From the NCBI RefSeq assembly GCF_020509005.1, contig NC_063013.1, forward strand, positions 6,572,001-6,636,000: a stretch of 64,000 nt of DNA, in the 5' to 3' direction. Made by a program: the position numbers and the translations under genes. Below the pieces are notes generated by a model, which was not told the DNA's origin, did not search any database, and saw only the letters and a program-made list of their open reading frames with translations. This DNA is from Fulvia fulva (lineage: Eukaryota > Ascomycota > Dothideomycetes > Mycosphaerellales > Mycosphaerellaceae). Positions 11,582 to 21,349 of the stretch are shown piece after piece. Numbering within the stretch: position 1 is the stretch's first letter; the number at the start of each line of letters is the position of its first letter.

Positions 11582-11807
11582 ACTGTCCTAGATTGAAGTG
11601 TAGGAGTTGTTGCAAGGACGTGGGAGAATGCAAGACAGTCACGACACAATGGCTCTCGGCGGCCGAAGCTGGGATCACGGATGCTCGCGCCCACTGCGGG
11701 CCAACGATCCGAGATAAGATCGCTCGGCAACCTAACGGCCGCAGTCCCGACCTCAGATCGTGAAGCATTGATGGCGAGGACATCTTCATCAGCATCATCT
11801 TGCCAAT
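11582..11807. promoter_or_regulatory. Shared divergent promoter, H-protein and bS6m genes
   Basis: Only 226 bp separate the two divergent start codons, so both mitochondrial-protein genes must draw on the same short region. I could not pick out a definite TATA element. Co-regulation is an inference from the spacing. Confidence 0.45.
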
Positions 11808-12270
11808 ATGCTGTATGAACTAATAGGCGTGGTATGTACGCATCAAGCACATAAATGCCATCACACTGACACCCCACAGGTCCGCCCCGGCCGCAGCATC
11901 AACGAGATCAAAGAGTCTGCCACCACCTCCTTCTCCTTCTCCACCACCCTCCTAACACTCTCCCAGAATCACCCGCACAACCGGCAACATCGTCCTCTCA
12001 GCCGGCGGCGTAGTACGAGGCATCACGAACTGGGGCACATTCACACTTCCCAAGCCTGCGCGGAAACAGGGCGCAACATACAAAGATGGACACTACTTCA
12101 TCCTGAGATTCGATTCGAGCGCGAAGACACAGCATGCCGTGCGGAGGACCTTAGGACTGGATCCACGGATGATCAGATATAGTGTGGTACAGCTGGGCAG
12201 TAAGCTGGATGAGATCAAGGATATTGCGGGTAAGGCGAATTGGGGTGGTGTTGTTGGCGGGAGGGATTGA
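11808..12270 (+). CDS. MRP17: Mitochondrial small-subunit ribosomal protein bS6m
   Basis: Exons 11808-11831, 11880-11914 and 11967-12270 give a 120-residue protein. It begins MLYELIGVVRPGR, continues IKEITRTTGNIVLSAGG and then VVRGITNWGTFTLPKP, all typical of mitochondrial bS6 (yeast Mrp17). The first exon is only eight codons; its donor is GTATGT. The second intron begins GTCTGC, a weak donor, but has a CTAAC branch site and CCCAG acceptor, and its removal restores both the reading frame and the family sequence. bS6 binds 15S rRNA next to bS18 in the small-subunit platform. There is no obvious cleavable presequence, as is usual for this protein. Confidence 0.9.
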
Positions 12271-13382
12271 TTGAGGGAGTGCAGTAGAAGAAGAAGATGA
12301 AGGGAGGAGCGTGCAAGGATGTCGCGGTCAAAAGTGTGGACACAATGTACAGCATGAAAGATGGCACAAGGTGGCGTTATGGGCAAGCAGCTGGAAGGCA
12401 GGCACGCTCGACTGTAAGATACAAAGCATTGCGAAGATTCTGTCGGATTGAGGGGGCATGGAATCGTAGTCTGAGGCTGCCCGATCGACTCTGGCCTGGA
12501 TCGATCATCGATCAGTAGAGCGATGTACAAGACGACCTTAAGGCCGGGACATGCATTCAACCAGTGGAGGTTCGGGAGCACAGAGATAAAGTCGGCATCG
12601 GTCGTCGCATGGAATACATTATCAAAAGAGGCTGCTTTACAGCACTAACCATCTCCTCTGATCATGCATGCTTACTACAGAAATGTTGGCACTACCGAGC
12701 GAACGGCATGGACTCACGAGCAGCTCAATGCATCTCAATATTGCCTTGCACATGAAGTTGCAAGTCTCGATACTTTGGTGTGCTAAGCCTGCGCTTGACC
12801 AACACATTGCGATGATCGCGGCAAAGAATGCATGCCTATCGTACGTATAGGTTGACAATTTCGTCAGGCATGTTCGCTGCTGAGTGGCAAACGCAGGTGC
12901 TAGAAGGAAATCTCTGTGGTACGGCATTCATTTCTCGTACTGACGAAGCTGATACATACTCACCACCAATTCGAACGAATTAGGCCGACAAATGCATGGA
13001 CTTGAACCCGATCAAAAAGTAAAAAGACATCGGCTTTGCTCACGGCCTGTGGGGGTTCTCTTCTCGCCTGTCGCTAGTAACCTTGCTGGGACTCCCACAA
13101 CAGCTATTGCTGGACACCAAGAAGGAAGCAGGACAATTGCTGCCAAGAGCGTGTTCACAAATATGTACAATCTTCGCCATCATCCAATCTGTCCAAGCAC
13201 ATACATGCTAATCCAAACATCAAGGAATGTATTGCTCCTGTCTTGGTTGTTACTTGCTGCGGTGGCCTTCTCAGGGGCTGGCCCGCTGACACACATGAGC
13301 GTCCAACCATATCCACTTCTTGTACAGCTCATGTACACTCTCACTTCCACGGACCACCTCATCAATCTCCGCAGCCCCCCAT
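12271..13382. other. Intergenic, no supported gene
   Basis: About 1.1 kb without a convincing coding frame on either strand. Short frames overlap on both strands and show no domain features. Confidence 0.45.
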
Positions 13383-13802
13383 TCAAGAGCATGTAACCAG
13401 AACACTGCTGAAATTAATCGAATCATAGCACCCCGATGTTGCACCATTCCCGACATCCAAAGATGGATTTCCCTGACAATCCAGATCAGGGTAGACCGCA
13501 GCAGCACAATTGTCAGGCAGAGAAACTAACTCAATGCCAGCTCCATTAACAGTATTGTAACACGTATCCTTCTTCTTGACCTCCGCCAGAATCTCGCCAT
13601 GACATCCCTTGTCAACGTACACGGTAAGATCTATCGCCTCAGCGCGACGCTCGACAGCCGGTAAAACTGGCGCTGGCGCTGGGTATAGATCTGGGTACAT
13701 TACATGCAGAGTGCCGTTAGCTTCTCGCTCCAGTTCCTCATCGGCGAGGCGGTTGAAGGCTTCAAAGCTGACCTCGGTACCGTACGCATCGTGGTAAGAA
13801 GT
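13383..13802 (-). CDS. In-frame downstream half of secreted protein, crystallin-like Cys domain
   Basis: This frame is open for 139 codons from just after the TAA at 13803-13805 to the stop at 13383, and it is the same frame as the secreted ORF 13803-14294. It has no start codon or signal peptide of its own near the beginning (the first ATG is at 13700). Residues about 60-139 (VYVDKGCHGEI, DTCYNTVNGAGIE, DNCAAAVYPDLDCQG, SGCYDSINFSS) match the spacing of fungal beta/gamma-crystallin-like secreted domains with paired cysteines. A dibasic site (VERRA) precedes the domain, so Kex2-type processing is possible. Most likely this is the C-terminal half of one protein whose gene is interrupted by a single stop, by a 3n intron, or by readthrough. 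Confidence 0.5.
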   Translation of the reverse strand, partial: TSYHDAYGTEVSFEAFNRLADEELEREANGTLHVMYPDLYPAPAPVLPAVERRAEAIDLTVYVDKGCHGEILAEVKKKDTCYNTVNGAGIELVSLPDNCAAAVYPDLDCQGNPSLDVGNGATSGCYDSINFSSVLVTCS

Positions 13803-14294
13803 TTAATGCAGAGCAGCTTCTTCATCGTCGACGTATCCCGGCTGACCCTGATCCGGAAAATTGGCAAGATCGAGGGTCGAGAAGCCGTCAACGTCCCGTT
13901 TCGGATGGCTATGCATGCTGATGCAATTTCTAGCAGAAGCCCTGCTCGCACATGCGATCCAAATTCCGGTGCCTAGGTTGTTGCGGGTCAGGCAGTTCAA
14001 GTCGCCGAATTGGGTATCGCTGAAGCGGACTCGGCTGCAGTGGCCGAGTTGGTGGTTGCCCATCATGTCGGCGGCTCGGTTGCCGTCGTAGGGGACGGCG
14101 AGGTCTACGTATGAGGGCATGTTGGCGATGCGGACACTGCCTCCCGTTGGTCGTCCGGTCGCGCAGCATCGTCCGGAGGGGATTCTGTTGCAGCGCATTG
14201 ATGTTGATGAGCCACAGCCTCCTAGGTTCCATTTGCGGATGAAGGTGGCGTCCGCAAGGGACAAAAGCGGGGTCAATGCGAGGAGGTAGTGCAT
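13803..14294 (-). CDS. Small cysteine-rich secreted protein (N-terminal half)
   Basis: ORF of 163 aa from the ATG at 14294. Residues 1-17 (MHYLLALTPLLSLADAT) are a signal peptide. The mature part has GGCGSSTSMRCNRIPSGRCC, a spacing common among fungal small secreted proteins, and further cysteines at GHCSR, LNCLTR and WIACAS. It ends at TAA (13803-13805), beyond which the same frame stays open for 139 codons with a second cysteine-rich domain. An ATG at 14441 upstream would remove the signal peptide from the N-terminus, so 14294 is preferred. A secreted role outside the cell is likely; the function is unknown. Confidence 0.55.
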   Translation of the reverse strand: MHYLLALTPLLSLADATFIRKWNLGGCGSSTSMRCNRIPSGRCCATGRPTGGSVRIANMPSYVDLAVPYDGNRAADMMGNHQLGHCSRVRFSDTQFGDLNCLTRNNLGTGIWIACASRASARNCISMHSHPKRDVDGFSTLDLANFPDQGQPGYVDDEEAALH

Positions 14295-15502
14295 GGTTGT
14301 TGATATTCTGTAGAGTCGTATTGATACGAAATGGATGATGGCTGTAGTTCCAGTACTGACATGTCGGATTGAGGGCCTTTTGTGCTGGCCTTGTCTCCAC
14401 TGCAGATTCGGAGATCCGCTGGTTTGACCATCTCGCACCATGACGATACAGGATCATGCCAGTGCAACCCTCATCATGTGTATGGCGAAGCGCTCCTACT
14501 GTCTGTGTGTCTGTGATTCTGGTCGTAGTCTGCAGTAGTGGTACACCTGGGTGCAGCTCGAAGACCAGAGGTGTTATAGCAGACCCACAAGCGCGTGTTG
14601 GAGATTCGTGATGGGATCCATGGTGTCTCAATAGCCTCGACTTTGACTTTACGTCGTGCTGTGAATGTACAATCTGATGTCAACGGAGTGTCGTTATGAC
14701 GGACAAAGGATCGTGGTAGATCTTTAAAGGCTTAAAGAGACTTGACAGTACCCTATTGCCCACGGCATAACGTGACTCTATAGCACCTTGCTACTGGCAT
14801 CGAGTCAACGTGGCGAGCAGCCGCATTATACAAGTTCCGCGGAGCGCATCATGAAAAAGACCAGTTCATCCTTCAATGTCTGATCGAAGTTTGCCAACGA
14901 CGGATCATCGATCGTTCTTCAAAGGAAATCGTTTTGACACACAAGACGCTCTTCGGCGAAGATGATGCGGAAAATCTGCATTGCCGTACATTGTACCAGC
15001 CATGGAATGAATCTTGAAGTTCCAGAAGTAGTCGTCCAGCAAAGGTCAATGTGTGTGGTTTCTTGATGCGATGCAACCATTTCATGTTCGGGACCATGAC
15101 ATGCGGTATTTTTTGCTCCGTGTTTTCCGTAACCAACATGGAAGGATGATTCGCAAAGTACCGGAGCCTTTTCAAGCATATGGCAATACCAAGCTTCTCG
15201 CCTCTGGTCGATTTTGAGGCAGCTGATGTATGCTTTGCATTTTTAAGGATGTGCTTTGATTGTGGTTCGATAGTCGGCCCCGCTGGCGCGTCTCGGTAAC
15301 GCGGTCGGCTGTACCGGGCAAGTGAATGCGTGCTGGGACCATGACGAAGCTGTACTGCCCGCGGAGACCCTGGGTTTCGGAAAGAATATACCTTGTAGTC
15401 ACGAGTCTGCCTTCTCTGTGCATGCGCCAGTGCTACGTATTTCAGCCCAATAGGTCGTTGAAAGTGTCAGCATCAGCATCAGCCCACATACCTACTTGCA
15501 CA
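14295..15502. other. Intergenic, no supported gene
   Basis: Promoter side of the secreted-protein gene (left) and of the ORF starting at 15503 (right). No coding frame with domain features was seen. Confidence 0.4.
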
Positions 15503-16165
15503 ATGGCGGCCTCAGCAATTGACGCCGTTCCCATCCGCGTTACTTCATCAGAACAATTGGCTTCAGTATCTTCCAGTCAGCCACAGAATTCGCAGGATCT
15601 TGAACTGGTCTTGTTGAACACCGTCCTGGATGAGGAGGCCTCGAAACGCAAGGCCAGTTCTGCTGAATGGACTGGATCGCTCGATGTGAACAGCTTGAGC
15701 TCAACATGGCGGAAAGCCTGCTCGCAAGGACCGATCCCCGATGTCTTGTGTTCATTTAGGTGTGTCAAATTCGACCTGTCATTTAGCGGCCGCTCTCCAC
15801 CACCCAACTCGGGAGTTAAGGATTCGAGTGACGCCTCCCGTGTAGGTGAGGACGACAGCCGAACAGACGACAACAGCGGCGCTGAATCAACCTCGACTCC
15901 AAGCACACCTTCTCGTGCTCTCAATGTGTACTGGGAGACCACTGCGCCCACATCACCTCGAGAACGTGATGCTCACCTTGTCAAAGAGATGGATGTCGTC
16001 CATTTGGTCATCTTGCTCGCCAAAATATTGAGGATGAGGGTACAAAGGGCGCAAGCAGGAGAGTCGAGACGTTTGGTTTTCAAGCTTGAACCCGGCACGC
16101 TACCGCTTGGTCCTCGCAACGATCTCGAGCGAGCCCTGTATGCTCTTTCGATGGCTGGGTCATAG
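15503..16165 (+). CDS. Hypothetical protein, unknown function
   Basis: Single-exon ORF of 220 aa from the ATG at 15503 (MAASAIDAVPIRVTSS); the frame is open further upstream to 15326, but the codons there look non-coding. Residues 20-130 are acidic and serine-rich. A more ordered C-terminal part (EMDVVHLVILLAKILRMRV, then RRLVFKLEPGTLPLGPR) could be a hydrophobic helix followed by strands. I do not recognise a family. A region of serine, threonine and proline around residues 110-160 suggests disorder. No introns are apparent. Confidence 0.5.
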   Translation: MAASAIDAVPIRVTSSEQLASVSSSQPQNSQDLELVLLNTVLDEEASKRKASSAEWTGSLDVNSLSSTWRKACSQGPIPDVLCSFRCVKFDLSFSGRSPPPNSGVKDSSDASRVGEDDSRTDDNSGAESTSTPSTPSRALNVYWETTAPTSPRERDAHLVKEMDVVHLVILLAKILRMRVQRAQAGESRRLVFKLEPGTLPLGPRNDLERALYALSMAGS

Positions 16166-17799
16166 TGCTTTATGTTGTTCACTCAGAGCGTTTGTTTCAT
16201 CCTCACTGCCTCTGAAGCGGCAATGTGGCAGGCCATCGGTCTGCTTCTTCGGTGCATCGGAAGGAATTGGGTCATAGAGACCAACCTGTTCATTAGAGGG
16301 ATCTCTAGATATCCAGGTAGTGCTCTCTACTAGGAGATTGCCGAGACCATGTGCCTTTTGACCTGCTGTATTCCATGTCGGTGTCATCCTACGGCATGCG
16401 TTCATTTCCATTTCGCGATGCGTGGCGGCAATGCGGCATCCCAATGCAGTCCACAGCATAGCTGAATCGTGAATGCTGCTTGAGCAGACTGTGCAGAGAT
16501 GGTGATGTTGGTGTTGGTGCAAGATCGAAGAGGAAGAACGATGGAAGTGAAAGGCTCAGACCCCAACCCAAGCCTAAAAAAGTTCGCGCCTTTTTCTGAG
16601 CTTCGCTCCTGCGCTGAAGCACAAACCCAAGCTGTCGTCCTTGCGCTCACATCTCCTGCTGTTGCTTGAATGTTCAGAAACCCAGTAGTAGTGTTATCGA
16701 CTTTCGGCGGAACGAACTTTCAACTGCGGACGTCATGGGACATTATGGGGAGGTACCTTTCACTATCATGTCTTCATTTCTAGAAGGTCTTCTTCATTCC
16801 TCAAAGCACATCGTCAGCCCTGAGCAACAGGCTGCTTCGATCGCTAGATACACTGATGAAGGGCCTTGTATAGCTTGGCACACTTCACCTTCAAGAACCT
16901 TCTTAGCTTCATCGTACGTATACTGCCGAGTTGAATCTGCAGATTGACAATCTAGATTGCAGACTGAACAATATAGGAGCCCATCGGGTCCGCTCTGTTT
17001 CCAACAAGATATATTGCGCAGACAAGAGGTGCACCGAGAGATGATTGCGCTGCTTGAGCTGGGTTGGTGCCGCGAACAAGTACCAATGTCGGTAAGTCCG
17101 TCTGGGGTGCGGAGCTCGCATTCAGCAGATTGAGGCGTGTCTGTACTAATCACCAGGTCGATCAAATGAGTAGGGGCAATGCATCACATTATGGTCGTTC
17201 TAGGAAGCAAAAAGACACAGGCTTTGGTCAGACAGGGTCTTGGCGTTCACAAGATGCTCTACTGGGGTCGCTCGGATCGCCTTGTCCGAATCAAAGAATG
17301 CAAATGACAAAAATAAGAAAATACCACACCATACCCCGACTCGAACCAACCGACCTCCCACGCAGCAAAAGAACCCCTGAGGAGCTTGCATGCTCGACTC
17401 AGGGTAAGAAACACATGAAACTATCGATGTATCGACAAATTCCATGTCAGAATATCCCCAAGCCCCTTATCATCGGGATGTTCTGCAAGGGAGAGCCTAC
17501 TCTGAACCACTACGGCGTAGCTCACCAACTCGATTTCCCGTACAACCCGAAGGAAGCTGGTTAATTCCACAATATTGCTCTGTGGGTTGGCTCATCGCAT
17601 CATGATCGGGTGGTGTTTGCTTGATTGGTAAGCGTGGATTTTTAAAGTATATGAGGGCTTTTGGTGGGGTGGCAAAGGCTGGAGAGGGCCTGTGGGTGCG
17701 AGAGGGAGGGCGGACTTTTGTGCTTTTCGGCTCGAGTTCAATTTCTTCACACTTACACAGGCAAACATGCAGCACCATACAACACTACCAACACGCACC
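16166..17799. other. Intergenic with one stable hairpin
   Basis: No supported coding gene. At 17375-17404 there is a near-perfect hairpin: CCCTGAG pairs with CTCAGGG, and inside it GAGC pairs with GCTC around a six-base loop. Nearby at 17338-17350 the minus strand has GGTTCGAGTC, which resembles a tRNA B box, but no matching A box, T stem or acceptor stem could be built. Confidence 0.4.
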
Positions 17800-18193
17800 A
17801 TGGCCAACAAACCATCCACCACCACGCCGCCTCGATGCCACCTCCTCGAGCTCCCCGCCGAGCTACGCCTGATGATCGCAGAGTACTACATGCCCAGCAT
17901 CGACCTGCCCCGGTGGCGCAACGCCAAACACAACAAGAAAGCCGGACCCATCGACAAACGCATACCCTACCGACTACCTCCGCTGCTGCACTTGCAAGAC
18001 GCTCCGCTACGATGCGTGGGATGTCTACGTCGAATGCCTGCGAAGGCATCAGGCTCAGGTTGAGCGCACGCTCCGCTTCACTGATAAGCGGCGGCCGCTC
18101 AGGATGAAGTTCAAGAAGATCGAGATGCAGCTTGTGGTGACTAAGAATGAGATCGCGAAGGCGGAGGAGGAGAGGGTGAGTATGAGTGCTTGA
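17800..18193 (+). pseudogene. 2EXR/F-box-like gene copy with frameshift
   Basis: From the ATG at 17800 the frame reads MANKPSTTT and then CHLLELPAELRLMIAEYYMP, the 2EXR signature, up to LPPLLH near 17990. Continuation of the family pattern (CKTLRYDAWDVYVECLRRH) lies in another frame from about 17992 to the TGA at 18191-18193. One extra or two missing bases near CTGCACTTGCAAG explain this; no intron fits. The second frame ends next to AGGGTGAGTATG, a perfect splice donor, so an intact ancestor may have had a further exon. A related, intact gene lies 170 bp downstream (18363-18865), which suggests a tandem pair of which this member has decayed. Confidence 0.55.
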
Positions 18194-18362
18194 GAGAGTT
18201 ACGGGTGGTGTGTGGTATGGAGCTGCTCAACGGCTGCCACCAATTTTGCCAAGCTGCTGCAACTTTCGACACTCAATGTTCCATCACCGTCACCTCACCT
18301 ACTCAACACATCATCCGTAGCGCCATCAAAATTGCGGTGCATGACACTCCTACGTACAGAAG

Positions 18363-18865
18363 ATGGCATCGCGCAAGTTCTACCGCGTACCGGAGTAAGC
18401 TACCGACATGAAGCGCCATCAATCCCAGACCAAACCTGACCTTCAATCAGACCTGAACCACCCCCATCTACACCACCCCAAACCGCACCCACCAGCACAC
18501 GCTGCTACCTCGAAGACCTACCCCCCGAGCTCCGCCTCATGATCTGGGAATACTGCACCGCCGACTTCAAGTTACCCGAAGCGAAGAGAAAGAAGAAGCA
18601 CCTCAGAAGCCACAAAAATCGATTCGACTTGATACACAGCCAGCCAGCACTGCTTCTCACCTGCGACAGTATCCGTGTGGAGGTCTTAGAATTCTATCTC
18701 AAGTGGCTGCAGGGGGCATGTCGGCAACTTCAGTCGGGAATGGACTTCTTACCGAGTGACTGGAGGGACCGACGCGATCTTGCTGTGCGTCAGAGGGTTA
18801 GGGTTGAGAGGATTGGGAGGGAGGTTAAGGCGGTGGAGATGGAGATTGTGGAGCGAGGATTGTGA
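18363..18865 (+). CDS. 2EXR/F-box-like domain protein, short
   Basis: Two exons, 18363-18394 and 18451-18865, encode 148 aa. The intron begins GTAAGC, has CTGAC at a sensible distance and ends ATCAG; splicing forms a glutamate codon and keeps the frame. Exon 2 carries CYLEDLPPELRLMIWEYC, the 2EXR motif, then LLLTCDSIRVEVLEFYLKWL, the typical second block, and an arginine-rich helical tail. It is probably a paralogue of the frameshifted copy immediately upstream (17800-18193). The protein is short for the family. Function is unknown. Confidence 0.65.
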
Positions 18866-19086
18866 CTGAGTGAATCGAGGCGTGTACACATATGCGAGGA
18901 CAGGATCTCAAGGCACCGGAGGTTCGCGTGGAGGCGCATCAAGCCTCTCATTCGCCCCTTGCCACGAGATCTTGTACTTGAGCTGTCGCGAACTGTGGAG
19001 TAATCGCGAGAGCACATCTCGATACTAAACGTAATATAGTTTCTCGATACCACCATTCTGAATAATGAGCTCGCGACTTCACGTCC

Positions 19087-20193
19087 TCATCCCATCAACT
19101 GCCCAATATCATCAGGAGGCCACCTCGTCTGCGCAAAGCTGAGACACCTCTTGATACCCTGCAGCATCTTCCTCGTCGTTTCATCAGACAAGATATGCGC
19201 CTGCGTATTCTCACCATGCAACTTCTCTCTGGCACTACGCTCGTGAATACCCACCATAGTCACACCAATAGGCCAAGCCGCCTTACCAATGGACAGCCGG
19301 AGATACGCATCATTGGCATTGACGTACCGCTTCAATTGTGCGAGGTGCACAATCTCCAGGACTGGCGTGAGCAAGCTATTCGGGATCCCGTCGGTCTCCT
19401 TGGCATTTGGCTTCTGTTCTTTGTGCTCCGCCTCCAGCTTCTTGAAGAGGGGTCGGAGATTATCACGAGCTGCGGCGAAGGAGTTGAAGGCTTGTTTTCC
19501 GGTCATGGATTCTTTGACTTCTTTGCTTCGCCGTGCGAGGGCAGTCTGCCATTCTGATAAGAGCATGTCGAAATAGCTGGCGATCTGGCGGAGGAGGAAT
19601 TTTCGTGCCTCGAGGTCTTTGGGGACGTTCTCGGGCACCTTCATCTCGGCTTCGGGTACTAGTGGGACGATGGTCGGTATGGGTCCGTCGCTGGGTTTTG
19701 GTGCGAGGGCTTTTGCCATGAGTTTCCGGTATCGTCGTAGTCGTTGGAGGTGGTCTTCGCCGAACAGGTAGCGTGGTTCGCTCATGTCTGAGAGCTTCAC
19801 GAGGAGATCCTCTTCTGATATGTCTTCTTCACCATTCTTCAGAGTGGTGCTGTCCCCGCTTTCGATCTGCTTTGGAGGCAGATCTGGCAATCCTAACCTC
19901 TTTCTTCGTGCTCTCTCTTCTGCGTCTGCTTCTTCCTCCTGCACTCGCTTGCTCTCTTCCGCTAGCCGCTTCCGCTTCTCTTCTCGAGCCGCATTCCTCT
20001 CTGCCTCTTCTTCATCTCGCTTCCGCTTCTTCTCTATCCGCTTTAGCCTCGCCTTCTCCAGCTCTTCTTGGTCTCGCTGGTAGTCGGCCTGTCGCTGTGC
20101 TTCCACTTCTGATCGCTTGAGGTATTTCTTGGTGCCTTCTTCCTTCTTGGGTCCAGAGGAGATCTGCGATTTCATCAAGCTGGCAAAGTCCAT
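19087..20193 (-). CDS. PRP18: Pre-mRNA splicing factor 18
   Basis: Single exon of 368 aa from the ATG at 20193 (MDFASLMKSQISSGPKK); an upstream in-frame ATG at 20268 adds 25 residues not expected in the family. The N-terminal half is a charged coiled coil with KKYLKRSEVEAQR and an SFM-like block (PRYLFGEDHLQRLRRYR). The C-terminal Prp18 domain includes YLRLSIGKAAWPIGVTMVGI and HERSAREK, the conserved loop that contacts the spliceosome at the second step. Prp18 works with Slu7 in choosing the 3' splice site. The length agrees with fungal orthologues. The gene is divergent from SAP18, with 313 bp between starts. Confidence 0.93.
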   Translation of the reverse strand: MDFASLMKSQISSGPKKEEGTKKYLKRSEVEAQRQADYQRDQEELEKARLKRIEKKRKRDEEEAERNAAREEKRKRLAEESKRVQEEEADAEERARRKRLGLPDLPPKQIESGDSTTLKNGEEDISEEDLLVKLSDMSEPRYLFGEDHLQRLRRYRKLMAKALAPKPSDGPIPTIVPLVPEAEMKVPENVPKDLEARKFLLRQIASYFDMLLSEWQTALARRSKEVKESMTGKQAFNSFAAARDNLRPLFKKLEAEHKEQKPNAKETDGIPNSLLTPVLEIVHLAQLKRYVNANDAYLRLSIGKAAWPIGVTMVGIHERSAREKLHGENTQAHILSDETTRKMLQGIKRCLSFAQTRWPPDDIGQLMG

Positions 20194-20506
20194 CTTGGCT
20201 GGAGAGATGTGGGATGACTGAAGCTGAGGTGTGAGCGAGAGAGATAGAAAGTGGTGCTTCACAAGCAAATATTAGCTAAGTATGCGCTCAAATTTTGATT
20301 GGCCCGGAGACAGATCCGGCGCAAGAAGTTAGCTGCAGACCGGAGCTTCATCTCGCAACTTGACCACGACATCGACTGGCACAATATCACAAGGTACGAA
20401 CATAATTCATATCGCAGCCAAAGCATAATAGCACAGTCGTACTATGGGTCTGTTGAGTGTATAGGACCCTACTCGACCAGATACTCGCCCCGACTCATAC
20501 TTCACC
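20194..20506. promoter_or_regulatory. Shared divergent promoter, PRP18 and SAP18
   Basis: 313 bp lie between the two start codons. The segment contains GATTGGCCC at about 20298, an inverted CCAAT box. Sharing of the promoter is inferred from spacing. Confidence 0.4.
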
Positions 20507-21349
20507 ATGGCTCTCCAACCGGACGCCAAAAGTAACATCGACCGCGCCACGACTGCTCCATTCCTCCTCCGCCTGTTCTGGCGTCAGAACCGTCTGCTCG
20601 ATCCATGGGAGTTCTCAGTTGCACCCCCAGCAGACACGACCGGCATAAGCGATTATAGCTCCCTCCTACCCAGCAACATCCGACAACAAAGCGTGCAGAT
20701 CTACACATGGCCAAACTGCACACTCGGTGAACTCACAGCACTCTTCACCTCAGTCCTTCCCGAAGGCGTGATACCCACACCGGCAGTGGGAACGCGGCTA
20801 GTCTTCAAGCTTATCTTCCCGGACACCAGAGCAACGATTGTGGAAGGCAACAGAGGGAAGTGGATCGATAAGCCGCTGGGGTCTGTCGTGATAGGAGGCA
20901 ACAATGCCGAGCTGCAAGATGGCGGTGATGCAGAAGAGGAGCTACAGCTGGAAGGAGACTCGCACAAGACTTTGGCGGAAGCGAGATTCGTGATCGGAGA
21001 TTACGTCGCATGCTCGATATACCCACCCGGAAGTGACGGAAGAGTTGCACCTTTGCCACCTCCGAGCTCGAGAGGACCACCTAGAGATTTCGGAGGACCA
21101 CGAGGACCTCCTCTACCACGCGACAATGGCTACGGAAATGGTTATGGACGAGGTGGAGGTGGTGGTTACAGAGGGGCAGGATACGGCGGAGGGAGAGGAG
21201 GAGGTGGTGGCTTTGGTGCTGCACCACCGCCAGGAGACTGGAGAAGAGGTGAGAGGCCACCTGGCGGTGGCGGTGGCGGCTACGCGCCAAGCAGAGGCGG
21301 ATATGGTGGAGGTGGTAGTTATGGAGGCAGAGGCGGACGACCTTACTAG
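20507..21349 (+). CDS. SAP18: SAP18-like Sin3/ASAP complex subunit with RGG tail
   Basis: ORF of 280 aa. Residues 15-170 form the SAP18 ubiquitin-like fold: TTAPFLLRLFWRQNRL, VQIYTWPNCTLGELTALF and RFVIGDYVACSIYPPG line up with the animal protein's conserved strands. Residues 185-280 are a glycine/arginine-rich RGG/RGY tail (GYGRGGGGGYRGAG), expected to bind RNA. SAP18 belongs to the Sin3 histone deacetylase complex and to the ASAP/PSAP complex on spliced mRNA. The ORF ends with TAG at 21347-21349, but the same frame stays open for a further 114 codons. A 51-nt GT-AG segment (21315-21365) spans the stop and could be an alternative intron, which would replace the end of the RGG tail. Confidence 0.88.
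   Translation: MALQPDAKSNIDRATTAPFLLRLFWRQNRLLDPWEFSVAPPADTTGISDYSSLLPSNIRQQSVQIYTWPNCTLGELTALFTSVLPEGVIPTPAVGTRLVFKLIFPDTRATIVEGNRGKWIDKPLGSVVIGGNNAELQDGGDAEEELQLEGDSHKTLAEARFVIGDYVACSIYPPGSDGRVAPLPPPSSRGPPRDFGGPRGPPLPRDNGYGNGYGRGGGGGYRGAGYGGGRGGGGGFGAAPPPGDWRRGERPPGGGGGGYAPSRGGYGGGGSYGGRGGRPY

Noticed and set aside
11469..11877. Overlapping minus-strand ORFs over the H-protein/bS6m promoter
   Set aside because: They lie over the exon 1 presequence and the short promoter in other frames and have no protein features.
15326..15502. N-terminal extension of the ORF starting at 15503
   Set aside because: Codons before MAASAID have no coding character, and the context of the later ATG is better.
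17338..17404. Possible tRNA on the minus strand (GGTTCGAGTC and a hairpin)
   Set aside because: No A box, T stem or acceptor stem can be paired at proper spacing.
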